This document shows, piece by piece, positions 8,119 to 18,569 of a stretch of 64,000 nt of DNA. How positions within the stretch are numbered: position 1 is the stretch's first letter; each line of letters begins with the position of its first letter. Made by a program: the position numbers and the translations under genes. The notes beneath the pieces are model-generated. The model had not been told where the DNA came from and searched no databases. It was given only the letters and a program-made list of their open reading frames with translations. This DNA comes from Microbacterium hominis (GTDB lineage: Bacteria; Actinomycetota; Actinomycetes; Actinomycetales; Microbacteriaceae). The DNA lies in assembly GCF_013282805.1 (NCBI RefSeq), contig NZ_CP054038.1:3658001-3722000 (forward strand). The letters run 5' to 3'.

Positions 8119-9413
8119 TCACTCGTAGCGCAGCGATTCCACCGGGTCGGCCTTCGCCGCCCGCCAGGCCGGGATCGTGCCGGCGAGGAACGCGATCACC
8201 ATCACGATGAGGATGATCGTCGCGATCGACACCGGGTCGAACGCGATGAGCGTCAGCCCCGCGAGATCCGCGAGCAGTCCCTGGGCGAGCGCTCCGCTGA
8301 GCGCGGTGCCCGCGACCATCGCGATGCCCACCCCGATCGCGCTGCCGAGGAACCCGAGGAAGACCGCTTCGAGGCTGAACAGTGAGAACACGCGCCCCGA
8401 CCCCATGCCCATGGCCTTCATGAGTCCGATCTCGCGAGTGCGCTCCTGCACCGACATCAGCAACGTGTTCACGATGCCGAAGCTCGCGGCGAGCAGCGCG
8501 ATGACCGCGAACGCATTGAGGACGAGCACGATGCCGTCGATCACGGTCGTGACCGCGCCGAGCTGGTCGGCCACGGTGGTGCCGGTGAAGCCCTCGTCGG
8601 CCAGGTCGTCCTTCAGCGCCTGGATCTCGTCCTCGGTCGCCGCCGCGTCGAACCACACGGTGGCCGACGCGTATCGATCGGCCTGCTCGGCCGGGATGCC
8701 GGCCGACTGCGTCTCGAACAGCGTGTCGGTGAGCGCATCGTTGAGCAGGATGCTCGACCCGAGCGGCGAGGCGAGCGTCTCCTCGGTGACCCCGGTGACG
8801 GTCGCCTCGATGATGTGCTGCTCACGCAGCGCATCGGTGATCGCGATCGAGATCGTCTCGCCGACGGCATCCGTGTCGGAATCGAACCCGAGCGCCTCCA
8901 CGTACTCCTGCGGGATCGCCACCTCGAAGGCGTCGGCGTCGGCATCGGGCTCCGCGCCCGCGGTGAGCAGGGTCGTCTGCCCGGGCACGAGGCTGCCGAC
9001 CTGGGCCGTGTACTTCGTGCCGGCGTCGTGGACGATGTAGTCGGGGCTGATGGCGCGGGCCGCCTGCACCTCGAACACGCCGTCGATCCCCTCGATCGCC
9101 TCGATGTCGTCGGGGGTCATGGCGATCACGGATCGGCCGGGGATGCCGGTGTCGACGGCATCCGGGTCGTACTCGAGCGGGCCGGTCTCGCCGGGGATGG
9201 CGCCGCCCTCGCTCTGCACCTTGGCGACCGACATCGCATCGGATGCGCCGACGCCGCTGAGGGTGTCGTCGATGTACGCGTTGATGCCGGTGCCGAGGCC
9301 GCTGGTGAGCGTGAGGGTGAACGCGCCGACGAAGATCGCGAGGATCGTGAGGGTCGATCGGGTCTTGGAGCGGAACGTGTTGGCGCCCGCCGTGGTGATC
9401 AGGTCTGCGGTCT

Positions 9414-9417
<4 letters not shown>
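8119..9417 (-). CDS. ABC transporter permease, FtsX/MacB type
   Basis: 432 residues. One N-terminal membrane segment (STLTILAIFVGAFTLTLTSGL), a large extracytoplasmic MacB-type domain of about 240 residues rich in Asp and Thr, then three C-terminal membrane segments with ERTREIGLMKAMGMG, the FtsX coupling motif. Together with the ATPase upstream (ATGA overlap) it should form a mechanotransmission-type exporter or envelope-stress system rather than an importer. The adjacent two-component system probably controls it. The substrate cannot be read from the sequence. Confidence 0.88.
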
Positions 9418-10151
<734 letters not shown>

Positions 10152-10206
10152 CCTTCCAGCCTCGCGAGCGCTGCCCGTTCGCGAATCCTCCGGGCGCGGC
10201 ATCCTC

Positions 10207-10224
10207 ATACCGCAGCCGCGGTAT
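10207..10224. promoter_or_regulatory. palindrome between response regulator and ABC genes
   Basis: ATACCGC-AGCC-GCGGTAT, perfect 7-bp arms and 4-bp spacer, about 55 bp before the GTG start of the ATPase. The half GCGGTATTC recurs at 12109-12117 upstream of the sensor kinase, which suggests the response regulator binds both places. Confidence 0.6.
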
Positions 10225-10229
10225 TCGGA

Positions 10230-10889
10230 TCAGCCGCCCGGGGTCAGCAGGCCGGTCTCGTACGCGACGATCACCAGCTGCGCGCGGTCGTGGGCGTGCA
10301 GCTTCGTCATGATGCGGTTCACGTGCGTCTTGGCGGTGTGCGGGGAGATGAACAGCTCATCGGCGATCTCCTGGTTCGAGCGGCCCCGCCCGACGAGCAT
10401 GAGCACCTCCTGCTCGCGCTCCGTCAGCGGCGCGAGGCGGCTGCGATCGACGGTCGCCGGTGCGGGGTGCAGGTGCTTGGCGATGAGCGCGCGCGTCGCG
10501 GTCGCCGACAGCAGCGAGTCGCCGGCGTGCACCGCTTCGACCGCGCGCACGATGTCGTCGGGCTCGGCCCCCTTGCCGATGAATCCGCTCGCGCCGGCGC
10601 GCATGGCGGAGACGACGTACTCGTCCTCCTCGAAGGTGGTGAGGATCAGCACGCGTGTCTCAGCAAGCGCGGGGTCGTCGCAGATGCGCTCGGTAGCCTG
10701 GATGCCGTCGAGGTGCGGCATCCGGATGTCCATGAGCACCACATCCGGCCGCAGAGCCCGCGCCTGCGCCACGGCCTCGACGCCGTCGACGGCCTCGCCC
10801 ACCACGGACACCCCGTCTGCCCCGGAGAGGATGTCGGTCACGGCCTGGCGGATCAGCGCCTGGTCGTCGACCACGAGCACCCCGATCAC
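10230..10889 (-). CDS. LuxR/NarL-family response regulator
   Basis: 219 residues. Receiver domain with acidic pair DD8-9, phospho-acceptor Asp54 (VVLMDIRMP) and the conserved Lys in GASGFIGKGA; C-terminal LuxR-type helix-turn-helix from LTEREQEVL through HTAKTHVNRIMTKL. It overlaps the sensor kinase by 4 bp (ATGA). Its expected target is the ABC exporter just downstream, through the palindrome at 10207-10224. Confidence 0.92.
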   Translation of the reverse strand: MIGVLVVDDQALIRQAVTDILSGADGVSVVGEAVDGVEAVAQARALRPDVVLMDIRMPHLDGIQATERICDDPALAETRVLILTTFEEDEYVVSAMRAGASGFIGKGAEPDDIVRAVEAVHAGDSLLSATATRALIAKHLHPAPATVDRSRLAPLTEREQEVLMLVGRGRSNQEIADELFISPHTAKTHVNRIMTKLHAHDRAQLVIVAYETGLLTPGG

Positions 10890-12064
10890 GCGGAATCCCC
10901 CGTCGGCAGGGGAAGTCGGGCGGTGACGCGCCAGCCGCCGGGCGCCGACCCGGTCTCGACGACCCCGCGCACCGTCGCCACGCGCTCCCGCACGCCGACC
11001 AGTCCCCGCCGCGAGCCGGGTGATGTGGATGCCGCGCCCGCCGCCGTCGGATTCGTGACGACGACCGTGAGCGCGTCGTCCTGCACCGTGAGCAGCACGT
11101 GGGCGCGGTGCTCGTCGCCGTGCTTGTGGGCGTTCGTAAGAGCCTCCTGGATCACCCGGTACGCCACGAGCGACACCGCGCTGGGCGCACGGGAGAGATC
11201 ACCCTCGACGCGCACCGACACGTCGAGCCCGGCATCCGCGAACTGCCTCGTCAGCTCGTCGAGTCGTGCGAGGTTCGGTCCGGGCGCGGTCGCCGGGTCG
11301 TCGTCGGCGGCCCGCAGGACGTCGAGGAGCCCGCCGATCTCGCCGAGCACCGTGCGGGAGGCCGAGCGGATCGTCGCGAGCGCCTCCTTCGCCTTCTCGG
11401 GGCGCTCGTCGACCGCCGCCGAGGCGACCCCCGCATTGAGGCTGATCACCGAGATCTGGTGGGCGACCGCGTCGTGGAGGTCGCGCGCGATGCGCAGGCG
11501 CTCCTCCGACACGCGACGCCGCGCTTCGGCCTCGCGTGTGCGCTCGGCCCGCTCGGCGCGATCGGTGATGGCCTCGATGTACTCGCGGCGTGAGCGCGTG
11601 GCGTCACCGAGGGCCGAGCCGATCGCGGTCGTGAGCGCGAACTGCACCAGGCGCGGGTCGGGGCCGTCGCCGACCCAGGCGATCAGGCCGAACCCGGTGA
11701 CGACGGCGAGGGTGATGCCGGTGGCGACGAGACCTTCGCGGCGCGGCATCCGATTCGTCACCTGGAACATCGCGACGGCGACGGCGAGCGAGAGGGCCTG
11801 GGGCAGACCGCCGACGACGGCGGCGAGCGCGAAGATGCCGAGCTCGACGCCGAGGATGGGCAGCGGCCACCGGCGCCGGAAGGGGAGCGCGACCGCGGCC
11901 AGGATCACGAGACCGATCGTCGCCGGTGAGGGCCACTCGATGCTGCGGCCGGGCTCGGTCACGAGAGTGAGCGGCACCATGATGACGACGATCAGCGCGT
12001 CGACCGCCCAGGCCGGCACGCGCGGCTGCGGGTCCTTCGGCATCGCGGGCACGGTGGCGGTCAT
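10886..12064 (-). CDS. sensor histidine kinase, HisKA_3 type
   Basis: 392 residues from ATG at 12062-12064. Five hydrophobic segments between residues 20 and 130 form a membrane sensor with no large extracellular loop. A coiled linker precedes the dimerisation motif with the phospho-accepting His197 (RIARDLHDAVAHQ). The HATPase_c domain carries VIQEALTNAHKH (N box) and RRGLVGVRERV (G box). This intramembrane-sensing layout is common for kinases paired with ABC exporters that respond to cell-envelope stress. A TAGGGG hexamer right before the start suggests a leaderless message. Confidence 0.9.
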   Translation of the reverse strand: MTATVPAMPKDPQPRVPAWAVDALIVVIMVPLTLVTEPGRSIEWPSPATIGLVILAAVALPFRRRWPLPILGVELGIFALAAVVGGLPQALSLAVAVAMFQVTNRMPRREGLVATGITLAVVTGFGLIAWVGDGPDPRLVQFALTTAIGSALGDATRSRREYIEAITDRAERAERTREAEARRRVSEERLRIARDLHDAVAHQISVISLNAGVASAAVDERPEKAKEALATIRSASRTVLGEIGGLLDVLRAADDDPATAPGPNLARLDELTRQFADAGLDVSVRVEGDLSRAPSAVSLVAYRVIQEALTNAHKHGDEHRAHVLLTVQDDALTVVVTNPTAAGAASTSPGSRRGLVGVRERVATVRGVVETGSAPGGWRVTARLPLPTGDSA

Positions 12065-12091
12065 GCCCCTAGTGTGGCCCGGCTGCGAGGT

Positions 12092-12120
12092 GGGGGAATC
12101 CCCCCGGTGCGGTATTCCGC
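12092..12120. promoter_or_regulatory. dyads upstream of the sensor kinase
   Basis: Two adjoining dyads: GGGGG-AAT-CCCCC (12092-12104) and GCGG-TATT-CCGC (12109-12120). The second contains GCGGTATTC, also found in the 10207-10224 palindrome, as expected for autoregulation by the response regulator. Confidence 0.45.
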
Positions 12121-12223
12121 GGCGGGGCCCTGTTCGGTCCTGGTCGACCAACGGCGGCCGTCGCCGGGCGCGAGAACTTGGCATACTCCTCTCGTCGGCA
12201 TCATCAGGACGAAGCGGAGCCCC

Positions 12224-13156
12224 ATGGACATCGAGCTCGTCGATCCGAGCCTGCGCGAGGCGACGCGGCGCGCGCCCCGGGTCGATTTCGAGAACCGGTT
12301 CGTCCGCTGGAGCGTCGCCGCGCTCACCCGCATCGCCCCCGGCCGGAAGGTCGACGGGGTGGAACGCCGCCGGGCCCGCGCGGGCCGGGTCGGCGTGCGC
12401 GTCTACACGCCCGAGACCGTCTCGGGCGACGGGCTGCTCTGGATCCACGGCGGCGGCCTCATCATCGGATCGGCCGCGCTCGACGATGTGATGTGCGCGA
12501 AGACCGCGCGCGACACCGGCGCCGTCGTGGTGTCGGTCGACTACCGCCTGGCGCCGCGGCATCGGTTTCCCGCGGCGATCGACGACTGCGCGGACGCGTT
12601 CGCCTGGCTGATCGAGAACGCACTCGCGCTCGGGATCAACCCCTCACGGGTCGCGGTCGGCGGGCAGAGCGCGGGCGGAGGTCTCGCCGCAGCCCTCGCG
12701 CAGAGGCTGCACGACGAAGGCGTCGCGGTCGCGGCGCAATGGCTCTTCTGTCCCATGCTCGATGACCGCACTGCGACCGACCGCACGCACGACGCGACCG
12801 CGCACCTGGTGTGGAGCAACCGGTCCAACCTCGTCGGGTGGTCCTCCTATCTGGGCGATCGGGTCGGCGCTCCCGACCTCCCGCCGTACGCCGCAGCCGC
12901 GCGCCGTGAGGACCTGTCGGGGCTGCCCCCGACGTGGATCTACTCGTCGGACATCGAGCTCTTCCACGAGGAGGACCGGGACTACGCCGAACGGCTGCGG
13001 TCTGCGGGCGTTGCGGTGACCATGACCACTGTCTCCGGCGCCCCGCACGGTTTCGAGGCATGGGCGCCCGGGAACGCGATGGCGCGAGACCTGCTCGCGG
13101 AGGCGCTTGCGTGGCTCCGCGGTGCGCTCGAGGGCGCGGAGCCCGCCAAGGCATAG
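12224..13156 (+). CDS. alpha/beta hydrolase, hormone-sensitive-lipase family
   Basis: 310 residues, ATG after a GCGGAG site. The HSL family marks are plain: HGGG oxyanion hole (WIHGGGLIIG), nucleophile Ser in GGQSAGGGLA, acid region near SSDIELFHEEDRDY and catalytic His in GAPHGFEAW. Such enzymes hydrolyse short acyl or aryl esters in the cytoplasm. There is no signal peptide. It is a single gene divergent from the sensor kinase. It lies next to the glycoside locus, so de-esterification of plant-derived substrates is possible but not shown. Confidence 0.85.
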   Translation: MDIELVDPSLREATRRAPRVDFENRFVRWSVAALTRIAPGRKVDGVERRRARAGRVGVRVYTPETVSGDGLLWIHGGGLIIGSAALDDVMCAKTARDTGAVVVSVDYRLAPRHRFPAAIDDCADAFAWLIENALALGINPSRVAVGGQSAGGGLAAALAQRLHDEGVAVAAQWLFCPMLDDRTATDRTHDATAHLVWSNRSNLVGWSSYLGDRVGAPDLPPYAAAARREDLSGLPPTWIYSSDIELFHEEDRDYAERLRSAGVAVTMTTVSGAPHGFEAWAPGNAMARDLLAEALAWLRGALEGAEPAKA

Positions 13157-13239
13157 GTGAGCGTCTCGATGATCAGGAGAGTCATGCGGCGGAGGCGATC
13201 GACGACCTGGCCGACGAGCGGCACGAAGATGGTGATTGT
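13157..13239 (-). pseudogene. possible MFS transporter remnant
   Basis: A 28-codon open stretch reads ITIFVPLVGQVVDRLRRMTL followed by hydrophobic LIIETL. This resembles the loop between membrane helices 2 and 3 of major-facilitator transporters (G-x-x-x-D-R-x-x-R). It is bounded by a stop upstream, has no start, and runs into the esterase antisense. It may be a decay remnant at the edge of the glycoside locus. The similarity is short and could be chance. Confidence 0.3.
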
Positions 13240-13372
13240 CTATCGTCCGCATTGACACCACCGATACCCCTGCCCCACACGACGTTTCGCCGGATACGCC
13301 GTGGGACGATGGACTTTGAAACGATCCACAAACGGGCGCCTCGCCCGGACATGACCCGATAGGCAGGCTACG

Positions 13373-15979
13373 ATGGCCCTCGCCCCGACCGCTCCCACAC
13401 TGCGCACCGAGCACGACGATCATTCACCGCGGATCGGAAGCGGAAGCGCGCGCCCTCGCCTCTCCTGGACGATCGAGACGGCACCGCCCGCCTATGCTCA
13501 GGCCGCGTACGAGCTGCGCTGGACGACGACAGATCCGAGTGGCACCGTCATCGAGCGGTCCGACGCGACGGTGGAGTCCACCGATCAGATCCTCGTCCCG
13601 TGGCCCGGCCGTCCGCTCGGGCCCCGCCAGTGCGCCGAGGTGAGCGTCCGCACCAAGGACGGCTCCAGCGGGGAATGGGGTCGTTGGAGCGCACCGGTCT
13701 CGGTCGAGCGCGGCCTGGCCGCCGAAGACTGGCGCGCACAGCTCATCGGTCCCGGCTACCCCGAAGGCCCCGAAACCGATCGTCGCGCACCTCTCGTGCG
13801 ATACGGCTTCGTCGTGACCGGAGACGTGCGCGCGGCCCGCCTGCATGTGACCGCCCACGGCCTCGTCGAGACCGAGCTCAATGGCATCCGGGTCGGCCGC
13901 GACGAACTCCTCCCCGGCTGGACCCCTTACGGGGAGCTGCTGCGCGTGTTCACTTACGACGTCACGGACCTCATCCGCGCCGGCGAGAACGCCATCGGAG
14001 CGTGGCTGGCCGACGGATGGTTCCGCGGCCGCTTCGGATTCGAAGGCGGCACCACCGACATCTATGGATCGCACGTCGGCGTGCTCGCCCAGCTCGAGAT
14101 CGTGCTCGCCGACGGTACGACTCAGACCGTCGCCAGCGATGATTCGTGGCGCAGCGCTCCCGGCCCGCTCACCCGCGCGAGTCTGTACGACGGCGAGCGG
14201 ATCGACCTGAACCTCGTGCCGGCCGGCTGGTCCGAGCCAGGATTCGATGACGCGGAGTGGGCACCGGTCGTCGTCCACCCGCTCGACCTCGCGACGCTGG
14301 CGGCACACGATGGTCCCGCTGTGCGGGTGATCGAGGAGATCGCCCCGATCAGCATCACGGCGGTCGACGACGGGTGGCTGATCGACTACGGGCAGAACCA
14401 CTCCGGGCGTCCGCGAGTGCGCGTGCCAGCTGCGCCGGCCGGCACGCACATCACGATCCGGCATGCCGAGGTGCTGCAAGACGGCCGACTGTGCACGCGC
14501 CCCCTGCGTGCGGCAGCCGCGACCGACGAGATCATCACGGCCGGGGAGCCGGTCGAGTGGGAGCCTCGCTTCACGATCCACGGATACCGCTACGCCTTCG
14601 TGACCGGATGGCCCGGAGACCGCGCGCCGTCCACCGAGGAGATCGTGTCGCGGGTGATGCACTCCGACATGCCGCGCACCGGCTGGTTCCGGTCCGATCG
14701 CGACGACCTCAACCGGCTGCACGAGAACGTCGTGTGGGGCCTGCGCTCGAACTTCGTCGACATCCCGACCGACTGCCCCCAGCGCGACGAGCGGCTCGGC
14801 TGGACCGGTGACATCCAGATCTTCACGCCGACGGCATCGTTCCTCTACGACGTCCACGACGTGCTCGGCGGCTGGCTCCGGGCGCTCGTGATCGAGCAGG
14901 ACCGCTTCGACGGCAACGTTCCGGTCTACGTGCCGTTCATCCCCGGCGGCCCGTGGTGGAACCCGCGCGAGGCCGTCGCCGGGTGGGGCGACGCTGCCGT
15001 GCTCGTCCCGGAAGCGCTGCACGACGCGTTCGCCGATCGGGCGCTCGTCGAGCGGCAGTTCGCCTCCGCCCGCACGTGGGTGGAGAAGGTCTGCGCACTC
15101 GCCGGCCCGGGACGGCTGTGGGATCAGCAGCGCCAGCTGGGCGACTGGCTCGACCCGACCGCACCGCCGGATCGCCCGTTCGAGGCGAAGACCGACCCGC
15201 ACCTCGTGTCGACCGCGTACTTCGCGCGGTCGACGGCTGGGCTCGCCCGTCTTGCCGGGCTGCTCGGCAAGAGCGACGATGCGGTGCACTACGGAGCGCT
15301 CGCGACCGAGATCCGCGGCGCGTTCGCGAACGCCTACCTCGAGTCCGGCGTGGCGAGCCACGACACCGTGACCGCGCATTCGCTCGCGATCGTCTTCGGC
15401 CTGCACCCCGACGATGAGTCGCGTCAGCGCGCCGGGGATCGGCTCGCCGTGCTCGTCCGCGCGCACGGTCACCGCGTCGCGACCGGCTTTCTCGGCACGC
15501 CCGTCGTCGCCGAGGCACTCACCGCGACCGGGCATACCGATACCGCCTACGCGCTCGTGCTCAACCACGACGCGCCCTCGTGGATGGCGACGGTCGACCT
15601 CGGCGCGACCACGGTCTGGGAGCGCTGGGACTCACTGCTGCCCGATGGCACGGTGAACCCCGGCGATATGACGTCCTTCAACCACTATGCCCTGGGCTCG
15701 GTGGCCCATTGGATCCACGGGACGATCGGCGGACTCAGCACGGTCGAGCCGGGCTGGCGACGCATCCGCATCGCCCCGCGGCCCGGTCCGGGTGTCACCT
15801 CGGCAATGGCCTCCCACATGTCCCCTTACGGCATGGCGAGCGTCGACTGGGCAGTCCATGACGGAGATCTCCGGGTCTCGTTCACCATTCCTGTCGGGGC
15901 GACCGCCGTCGTCGACCTGCCCGGCACCGATCCGTACACGGTCGGGCACGGCATCCACACCGCAGTTTCACGCCTCTGA
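13373..15979 (+). CDS. intracellular alpha-L-rhamnosidase, GH78
   Basis: 868 residues with the full GH78 order: N-terminal Fn3-like sheet, rhamnosidase N domain (WTPYGELLRVFTYDVTDLI), concanavalin-like domain, the (alpha/alpha)6 barrel and a C-terminal sheet. Catalytic acid is Glu473 in DCPQRDERLGWTGD; Glu750 in TVWERWDS is the expected base. No signal peptide, so it acts on rhamnosides already imported, for example flavonoid or terpenoid glycosides. The -10-like TAGGCA/TACGAT just before ATG suggests a leaderless transcript. It converges on the AraC-GH39 gene. Confidence 0.92.
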   Translation: MALAPTAPTLRTEHDDHSPRIGSGSARPRLSWTIETAPPAYAQAAYELRWTTTDPSGTVIERSDATVESTDQILVPWPGRPLGPRQCAEVSVRTKDGSSGEWGRWSAPVSVERGLAAEDWRAQLIGPGYPEGPETDRRAPLVRYGFVVTGDVRAARLHVTAHGLVETELNGIRVGRDELLPGWTPYGELLRVFTYDVTDLIRAGENAIGAWLADGWFRGRFGFEGGTTDIYGSHVGVLAQLEIVLADGTTQTVASDDSWRSAPGPLTRASLYDGERIDLNLVPAGWSEPGFDDAEWAPVVVHPLDLATLAAHDGPAVRVIEEIAPISITAVDDGWLIDYGQNHSGRPRVRVPAAPAGTHITIRHAEVLQDGRLCTRPLRAAAATDEIITAGEPVEWEPRFTIHGYRYAFVTGWPGDRAPSTEEIVSRVMHSDMPRTGWFRSDRDDLNRLHENVVWGLRSNFVDIPTDCPQRDERLGWTGDIQIFTPTASFLYDVHDVLGGWLRALVIEQDRFDGNVPVYVPFIPGGPWWNPREAVAGWGDAAVLVPEALHDAFADRALVERQFASARTWVEKVCALAGPGRLWDQQRQLGDWLDPTAPPDRPFEAKTDPHLVSTAYFARSTAGLARLAGLLGKSDDAVHYGALATEIRGAFANAYLESGVASHDTVTAHSLAIVFGLHPDDESRQRAGDRLAVLVRAHGHRVATGFLGTPVVAEALTATGHTDTAYALVLNHDAPSWMATVDLGATTVWERWDSLLPDGTVNPGDMTSFNHYALGSVAHWIHGTIGGLSTVEPGWRRIRIAPRPGPGVTSAMASHMSPYGMASVDWAVHDGDLRVSFTIPVGATAVVDLPGTDPYTVGHGIHTAVSRL

Positions 15980-16006
15980 CACCGCGTCGCCGGCAGGCGG
16001 TGTCAG
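15976..16006. terminator. bidirectional hairpin between GH78 and AraC-GH39
   Basis: CTGACACCGC and GCGGTGTCAG form a perfect 10-bp stem with an 11-nt loop. It covers the stop codons of both convergent genes. There is no long T run, as is usual in this GC-rich genome. Confidence 0.7.
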
Positions 16007-18516
16007 TCGTCCTGCCGCCCGCGGCGGGCGAGCGGGACCAGTTCGATGACACGCACCTCGAGGGGTTCGAGCACGGCCGAGAGCGTCAGCTCGCCATCGA
16101 CCTCCACATCGTCGACCACCATCTGCGGCACCGACACCTGACGGATGTAGTCCACCGTGCGTGCGTCGATGGCCGGTGCTCCCATGCGGATCCAGGTGTC
16201 GAACGCGGAGCCGTGCTCCGTGTTGATCACCTCCTCGCGCCGGCGGTACCGTCCCGGGGCGAGACCGGTGAGCTCGGCCGAGAAGTCCATCCGTCCCACC
16301 TCGGAGAACGGTGCGTAACGCTCCAGGTAGGTCATGTCGTACCGCTCGCCCGAGGCGAACAGGTGGCCGAAGTGCTCGTAGTTGTAGAGGATCGCCTGCA
16401 CGCCATGTTCGGTCGCCGTCACGAAATACCCCTCCCCCGACGCGAGCAGGCGATCACCGACACGCCCCAGCGCCGTGAAGAAGTGGTAGTGCGGCTTCTT
16501 CACGCCGTTCGATGTCAGGAGTCCCAGACCGCCGTGGAACATGTCGGGGCTCGGCTGGAGCTCCTCGATGAGGTCAGTGAGAGTCCAGTAGCCGAACGCG
16601 TCGAGCTCGTCGTAGTTCTCGAGCAGGTTCTTGGCCAGGTAGCAGCTCTTGAACGTGGTGTCGTTGAGCAGGTCCCGATGCGAGACGGTGAGGTTCCACT
16701 CCGTCAGGTAGACCGGCACTCGGAGTCCGCGATCGCGCAGCAGCAGCTTCAGCTGCCGAACGGTCTTGTGGAACGTGTCCTGATCCTTGTTGAGGCGTGA
16801 TGAGCTGGGGTTTCCCGGTGTGTGCTCGGGCAGCGTGTCCCAGGCGAAGTCATTGTCGTAGAAGTGGATGGTCAGGAAGTCCGGACGGCAGGCGTGCTCG
16901 TCGGCGTAGTCGAGGAAGGACATCAGCCAGTCCTTGCCCTGCGCGTAGGAGACGAGCATCGCCGGGCTGCCGAATGTCAGCTCGGACCCGAAGCCCTTCA
17001 CGGCGCCGAATGTCGCCCGATAGAACGCGTGGAACTCGGCGTCGTCGTCGAAGCCGAACAGTGTCGGACCCGTGTCGGGCTCATTCCACACGCTGAACAG
17101 CCACGAGCGCACCTCGTCGTACGTGTATCGCTCGATCACATGCGCCATGAACGCCTCGACCAGCGCCGTCCACTGGTCGAGGCGCGCCGGAGGGCTCACG
17201 TTGAAGGGCGCCGAGTACACGGTGCGCTCCGGCAGTGAGGCGAGCTCCTGGGGCATGAACGACAGTTCGACGAACGGGCGCAGGCCGATCGACAGCAGGT
17301 AATCGATGACCTTGTCGACGAAGGTGAAGCTGTACACCGGCTCCCCGTCGGCGCCCACCCGGTACACGTGCATGTCGTCACTGAAGATGCCGTGGAATTT
17401 GATGTACTCGAATCCGACGTCGCGCTGCCACTGCGACAGCATCTCGCGGACCTCTTCGTACATGAGTTCCTTGGCGCGCCCGACCGTGGTGACTTTCCGG
17501 TACCGGTGATGGAGTCGGCGACCGCGCGAGGAGGCATCGATCGGCTCGACCGCCACGATCTTCGTGGTCGGCTCGATCTCGAGCCCCCGCGACACGTCCG
17601 TCGCGCTCTCGTCGGGGAGGTACTTCGCGAGTACTCGGAGCGGCGTGTCCGGGGCCGCGGCCGCCGTCGTCATGCGATCGACGCGGTCTCCGCGTTCGTC
17701 ACGGCCATCGCGCCGATACTGGCTGGGCAGCAGGCCGAAACGCTGCTTGAACACCTTCACGAACGCGCGCGGATCGCGGAAGCCGTTGCGCCGCGCGATC
17801 ACCTCCACGCTCTCGTCACTGGTCATGAGGTCGTCGACGGCCCGGTCCAGGCGCAGAGCGTTGTAGTACGCCGAGAACGTCATCCCGACGTGCTCCTTGA
17901 AGAAGGCCGACAGGTAGGGCGCCGACAGGTGCTCGTGATCGGCGACGTGATTGAGGGTGAGCGCCTCGGCGTAGTGCTCGTCGATGTAGCGGAGGAGCCC
18001 GCGCATTCGCGATCGATGTTTGTCGGATGCCGGCGCCGGTCCAGCGGGGCTCGCGACGTACGCACGGGTGAGCTCATCGAGGAGCATGTAGAGCAGGGCT
18101 GTGGTCTTGAATCGACTCTGCTCGTCTTCGGTGCTGTTCACCTTGATGATGCGGGCGAGGATGTGGACCAGCGGCCGGAACGCCTTGCTGTTGCCCGCGG
18201 TTGCGGAGTTGACGCGGAACTCGACGTCGTCGAGCGATCCGGCGAGCCTGCGGATGTCGAATCGCAGGGCGATCACCTGGAACGGGCCGTCGGACTCGAG
18301 CGCGACGAGACTGTGCGCGTTCGCGAGGACCACGTCCTCGACATCGAGATTCGTCTCGTCCTCGTCGATCACAAACGTCGGTCGCCCGTGGACGACGAAG
18401 AACAGCTGCGCCTCATCGCGGCGGGTCGGCGGCACCTGTTCATCGGCGTCGATGAACACCACACGGGCAGGCACCGCGCGCGCGAGAGCGACGAGTTCAC
18501 TCTCCCGGAACATCAT
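16003..18516 (-). CDS. AraC-type regulator fused to a GH39 glycosidase
   Basis: 837 residues. Residues 1-160 are a cupin-like sensor, 168-270 the AraC double helix-turn-helix (ALTLNHVADHEHLSAPYLSAFF, then SVEVIARRNGFRDPRAFVKVF), and about 300-830 a GH39 domain of the beta-xylosidase/iduronidase clan. Both catalytic glutamates remain: acid/base Glu479 (FSVWNEPDTG) and nucleophile Glu606 (VYLTEWNLT). There is no signal peptide, so enzyme and DNA-binding parts both work in the cytoplasm. It is the last gene of a minus-strand run from the ABC importer, 53 bp after the HAD gene, starting ATGATG after GAGAGCGAGCGG. It may bind sugar at the cupin, the GH39 site, or both. Confidence 0.85.
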   Translation of the reverse strand: MMFRESELVALARAVPARVVFIDADEQVPPTRRDEAQLFFVVHGRPTFVIDEDETNLDVEDVVLANAHSLVALESDGPFQVIALRFDIRRLAGSLDDVEFRVNSATAGNSKAFRPLVHILARIIKVNSTEDEQSRFKTTALLYMLLDELTRAYVASPAGPAPASDKHRSRMRGLLRYIDEHYAEALTLNHVADHEHLSAPYLSAFFKEHVGMTFSAYYNALRLDRAVDDLMTSDESVEVIARRNGFRDPRAFVKVFKQRFGLLPSQYRRDGRDERGDRVDRMTTAAAAPDTPLRVLAKYLPDESATDVSRGLEIEPTTKIVAVEPIDASSRGRRLHHRYRKVTTVGRAKELMYEEVREMLSQWQRDVGFEYIKFHGIFSDDMHVYRVGADGEPVYSFTFVDKVIDYLLSIGLRPFVELSFMPQELASLPERTVYSAPFNVSPPARLDQWTALVEAFMAHVIERYTYDEVRSWLFSVWNEPDTGPTLFGFDDDAEFHAFYRATFGAVKGFGSELTFGSPAMLVSYAQGKDWLMSFLDYADEHACRPDFLTIHFYDNDFAWDTLPEHTPGNPSSSRLNKDQDTFHKTVRQLKLLLRDRGLRVPVYLTEWNLTVSHRDLLNDTTFKSCYLAKNLLENYDELDAFGYWTLTDLIEELQPSPDMFHGGLGLLTSNGVKKPHYHFFTALGRVGDRLLASGEGYFVTATEHGVQAILYNYEHFGHLFASGERYDMTYLERYAPFSEVGRMDFSAELTGLAPGRYRRREEVINTEHGSAFDTWIRMGAPAIDARTVDYIRQVSVPQMVVDDVEVDGELTLSAVLEPLEVRVIELVPLARRGRQDD

Positions 18517-18569
18517 CCGCTCGCTCTCGCAAGGCCGTCATCCTCTCGAGCCCTGGTGTCGCATCGGTC

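Noticed and set aside
13317-13328. TGAAACGATCCA as a LacI-family operator before the GH78 gene
   Set aside because: Only 8 of 12 positions are symmetrical and no LacI-type gene is present in the window.
13424-15568. 714-codon minus-strand frame inside the GH78 gene
   Set aside because: Antisense to a gene with intact catalytic motifs; no domain visible.
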